From contig QMLK01000033.1 in NCBI GenBank assembly GCA_003646705.1, forward strand, positions 1 to 8,221: 8,221 nt of DNA, given 5' to 3'. The DNA is from Deltaproteobacteria bacterium. Lineage in GTDB: Bacteria > Desulfobacterota > B13-G15. Positions 6,344-8,221 of this stretch are shown in pieces; the stretch's first letter is position 1, and every line of letters begins with the position of its first letter. Both the position numbers and the translations under genes were made by a program. The notes beneath the pieces are model-generated. The model was not told the origin of the DNA and did no database searches. It was given only the letters and a program-made list of their open reading frames with translations.

Positions 6344-6928
6344 TCACAGCTTGCACAGACGGCGGAGGGCCTCCTTGAGCAACTCCTCCACAGCCAAAGG
6401 GCCCTTCTCCTTGATCACCTTCGAGATGGTGCCCTTGGCCACTGTGCGGTTGAAGCCGAGCTGGACCAAAGCGGCCACTGCGTCCTGAAAAGACGGCAGG
6501 AGGGCCTCAGGGGTCTCCTTCTTACCCCTTGAGACCTTGTTCCCGAGCTCAAAGACCATCCGCTCCGCGATCCTCTTACCTATCCCCGGCACCCGGCGGA
6601 GCCTCTCGGTATCCCCTCCCATCAGGGCCTCCTCGAGCTCCTCGGCGGCCATCCCCGATAGCAGCGTCAGGGCCACCCTGGGCCCCACCCCCCTTACCGA
6701 GATCATCATCTCGAAGAGCTCCCTCTCCTTGGGCGAGGAGAAACCGTAGAGGGACAAGCCCTCGTTGTGGACATAGGTGTAGACCAGTAGCTCCACCTCC
6801 TCCCCCTCATCGGGGAGCCGGTAAAAGGTGGAGAGGGGGATCTGAAGGCCGTAACCCACCCCCCCTACGTCGATCACCACCTGGGTGGGCTCCCTCCTCA
6901 AGAGCCTGCCGCGCAGATAGGAGATCAT
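6344..6928 (-). CDS. ruvA: Holliday junction branch migration protein RuvA
   Basis: RuvA (194 aa) binds four-way DNA junctions as a tetramer and directs the RuvB motor. The N-terminal OB-fold domain includes the strongly conserved VIDVGGVGYGLQIP (18-31) and LYGF (60-63). The central domain has two helix-hairpin-helix motifs, VRGVGPRVAL (78-87) and VPGIGKRIAE (113-122), that grip the DNA backbone. A short charged linker (131-145) leads to the C-terminal RuvB-contacting domain (148-194, ALVQLGFNRTVA). The acidic pin positions, E55-D56 in E. coli, are N55-E56 here. The start codon overlaps the ruvC stop as ATGA, so the two are probably translated together. No ruvB follows; a TPR lipoprotein gene takes that place. 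Confidence 0.97.
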   Translation of the reverse strand: MISYLRGRLLRREPTQVVIDVGGVGYGLQIPLSTFYRLPDEGEEVELLVYTYVHNEGLSLYGFSSPKERELFEMMISVRGVGPRVALTLLSGMAAEELEEALMGGDTERLRRVPGIGKRIAERMVFELGNKVSRGKKETPEALLPSFQDAVAALVQLGFNRTVAKGTISKVIKEKGPLAVEELLKEALRRLCKL

Positions 6929-7392
6929 GACTCCCAGGCCCTGTGGAGGTGACAGATGGCCACCGCCAGGGCATCCGAGGCGTCCAAGGAGGGGTCCTCC
7001 TCAAGGCCCAAGAGCCTCTTCACCATCTCCCGAACCTGCTCCTTCGTGGCCCTGCCGTAGCCTGTGAGGGCGATCTTGACCTCCATGGGGGAGTACTCGT
7101 AAAGGGGGAGGAGGCTGTCCGCTGCAGCCAAGGAGATGACCCCTTGGATCTGGCCGAGACGGAGGGCGCTCTTGATGTTCTTCGCCACAAAGGGGCTCTC
7201 CAGGGCGATGGCCTCGGGTTGATATTGGGTTATCAGCCCCTTTATCCCCTCGTACAGCCCCTTCAGCCTCTGGAGGAGGTCGCCCTTGAGGGAGATCACC
7301 CCATCGCCCAGATAGATGGGAAGGCCCTCCTGGGCCCCGATGATCCCGTAACCGGTGGAAAAACTCCCCGGGTCTATACCCAAGACCCTCAT
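6925..7392 (-). CDS. ruvC: Crossover junction endodeoxyribonuclease RuvC
   Basis: RuvC (155 aa) is the Mg-dependent resolvase that cuts Holliday junctions symmetrically. The RNase H-like fold has its four catalytic acids in the expected places: D7 in GIDPG, E65 in ALESPF, and D137 and D140 in [10 protein letters not shown]68, in the junction-contacting loop, and the family stretch [21 protein letters not shown] (beginning near 100) are also present. The open frame runs far upstream into yebC, but the protein begins at the ATG of MRVLGIDPG, which shares an ATGA overlap with the yebC stop; the upstream extension is only the alternate frame of yebC. The yebC-ruvC-ruvA order is common in bacteria. 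Confidence 0.97.
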   Translation of the reverse strand: MRVLGIDPGSFSTGYGIIGAQEGLPIYLGDGVISLKGDLLQRLKGLYEGIKGLITQYQPEAIALESPFVAKNIKSALRLGQIQGVISLAAADSLLPLYEYSPMEVKIALTGYGRATKEQVREMVKRLLGLEEDPSLDASDALAVAICHLHRAWES

Positions 7393-8138
7393 TGGGCCAT
7401 CTGCTCCATGGCCGCCTCGGAGATGTCGAAGTTGGCGTAAACCCTTTGGACGTCGTCGTGCTCCTCGAGCATCTCCATGAGGCGGAGCATCTGCTCGGCC
7501 TCCTTCCCTTCCAGCTTCACAGTGTTCTGGGGGTACATGGTGACCTCGGCCACCTGATACCCTATGCCCGCCTCCTCCAGGGCCCTCTTCACCCCCTCCA
7601 AGTCCTTGGGATTGGTGATGATCTCGTAGTCCCGTTCCCCCTCCTTTATGTCTTCGGCACCGGCCTCCAGGACCACCTCCATGAGGCGTTCCTCGGAGGC
7701 CTTGTCCTTCTCCACCGTTATGACCCCCTTCTTCTGGAAGAGCCACGAGACACAGCCGGAGGCCCCCAAGTTGCCACCCGAACGGGAAAAGATGCGGCGG
7801 ATGTCGGCGATGGTACGGTTGCGGTTATCGGTCATGGCCTCGATGAGGACCGCCACCCCCCCAGGACCATAACCTTCGTAAACGACCTCCTCATACTGGG
7901 TCCCCTCCAGCTCCCCCGTGCCCTTCTTTATGGCCCTTTCGATGTTCTCCTTGGGCATGTTCTCCGCCTTGGCAGCGGCTATGGCGGCCCGCAGTCGGGG
8001 GTTGTTGTCGGGGTTGCCCCCGCCCAACCTGGCCGCCACCATTATCTCCCTTATGAGCTTGGTGAAGACCTTACCCCGCTTGGCGTCTTGAGCGGCCTTC
8101 TTCCGCTTGATCTGGGCCCATTTGGAGTGGCCAGCCAT
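7389..8138 (-). CDS. yebC: YebC/PmpR family protein (TACO1 family)
   Basis: This 249-residue protein has the full family length and signature: [15 protein letters not shown] at the N-terminus, then [13 protein letters not shown] (20-32), [26 protein letters not shown] and the YEGYGPGG motif followed by DNRNRT. Members form a three-domain cytoplasmic protein. Some act as DNA-binding transcription regulators (PmpR); more recent work links the family to relief of ribosome stalling at proline-rich stretches, so the exact role here is open. The frame could be extended 13 codons upstream, but MAGHSKW is the universal start and GAGGAG sits six bases before it. It heads the operon visible in this window and is coupled to ruvC by an ATGA overlap. 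Confidence 0.96.
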   Translation of the reverse strand: MAGHSKWAQIKRKKAAQDAKRGKVFTKLIREIMVAARLGGGNPDNNPRLRAAIAAAKAENMPKENIERAIKKGTGELEGTQYEEVVYEGYGPGGVAVLIEAMTDNRNRTIADIRRIFSRSGGNLGASGCVSWLFQKKGVITVEKDKASEERLMEVVLEAGAEDIKEGERDYEIITNPKDLEGVKRALEEAGIGYQVAEVTMYPQNTVKLEGKEAEQMLRLMEMLEEHDDVQRVYANFDISEAAMEQMAQ

Positions 8139-8144
8139 CTCCAT

Positions 8145-8150
8145 CTCCTC
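8145..8150 (-). promoter_or_regulatory. Ribosome binding site of yebC
   Basis: GAGGAG on the minus strand lies six bases upstream of the ATG of MAGHSKW. It decides the start against the longer in-frame reading that begins at 8177. Confidence 0.6.
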
Positions 8151-8167
8151 CCCGATTTTTCTCAGAT

Positions 8168-8196
8168 AAAATAGCAAAAAGGGCGGGAACTGGCAA
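8168..8196 (-). promoter_or_regulatory. Candidate sigma70-type promoter for yebC-ruvC-ruvA
   Basis: The minus strand reads TTGCCA (8196-8191, 5 of 6 to TTGACA), a 17-base spacer, then TATTTT (8173-8168, 4 of 6 to TATAAT) inside a locally AT-rich stretch. Transcription would begin near 8161, leaving a leader of about 23 nt that contains the GAGGAG ribosome binding site. This is the best promoter candidate of the window, and it lies before the first gene of the block. Confidence 0.42.
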
Positions 8197-8203
8197 AGGA
8201 GAC

Positions 8204-8221
8204 AAAAAAGAAGTCCGCTCC
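8204..8221 (-). terminator. Possible right arm and T-tract of an intrinsic terminator cut by the window edge
   Basis: At the window edge the minus strand reads GGAGCGGACTTC followed by TTTTTT. A GC-rich arm running into six T residues is what the downstream half of a rho-independent terminator looks like. The matching left arm would lie outside the window, so the hairpin cannot be confirmed. If real, it would end the transcript of the preceding gene and make yebC the first gene of its operon. Confidence 0.22.

Noticed and set aside
6925..7746. Long version of RuvC with about 118 extra N-terminal residues
   Set aside because: The extra part is yebC read in another frame, rich in Gly and Arg. 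RuvC proteins begin at MxxLGIDPG, and the ATGA overlap marks the true start.
7392..8174. Plus-strand open frame spanning all of yebC in antisense
   Set aside because: It begins with TTG and mirrors the yebC codons. YebC itself is unmistakable, so the antisense frame is a by-product of codon bias.
8139..8177. Thirteen-residue N-terminal extension of YebC
   Set aside because: Family members begin at MAGHSKW, a good GAGGAG precedes that ATG, and the extension would overlap the candidate promoter.

Overview
This window is one block of bacterial housekeeping genes, all read from the minus strand. In transcription order, from the right edge to the left, they are: yebC-type regulator, ruvC, ruvA, a TPR lipoprotein, tmk, holB, ricT (PSP1 family), metG, a YjbQ-family protein, and the N-terminal part of an RfaE/HldE-type heptose kinase that runs off the left edge. 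I see no tRNA, rRNA, CRISPR array, insertion sequence, phage gene or plus-strand gene. No stretch longer than 83 bases lacks a gene.

The source looks like a Gram-negative bacterium: one protein has a clear lipoprotein signal, another is an ADP-heptose (LPS core) kinase. The DNA is GC-rich. The coding strand is strongly purine-loaded, with many AGG (Arg), GAG, AAG and GGG codons, and the proteins are rich in Glu, Lys and Arg. That codon style is often seen in thermophiles. The pairing of a tmk-holB-ricT-metG cluster with a yebC-ruvC-ruvA cluster suggests a deltaproteobacterium-like or related lineage (Desulfobacterota, NC10 or similar). This placement is inference, not a marker-gene result.

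Layout. From the right edge, 83 nt hold a possible cut-off terminator arm, a candidate promoter and the yebC ribosome binding site. yebC, ruvC and ruvA are joined by two 4-nt ATGA overlaps. A 50-nt gap with a second candidate promoter precedes the TPR lipoprotein gene. tmk follows after 1 nt, and tmk and holB overlap by 22 nt. A 77-nt gap with a third candidate promoter precedes ricT, which shares an ATGA overlap with metG. metG is followed 9 nt later by yjbQ and, after 1 more nt, by the heptose kinase. This reads as one long operon, or three transcription units in tandem.

How the genes fit together. RuvC and RuvA act on Holliday junctions, but their motor RuvB is not here. Tmk makes dTDP for DNA synthesis and HolB is part of the clamp loader. 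RicT is a cysteine-rich PSP1 protein, known in Bacillus as an Fe-S factor tied to RNA maturation. MetG charges tRNA-Met. The lipoprotein and heptose kinase belong to the envelope. The window is essentially ordinary core genome; the findings are modest sequence-level oddities rather than a new system.
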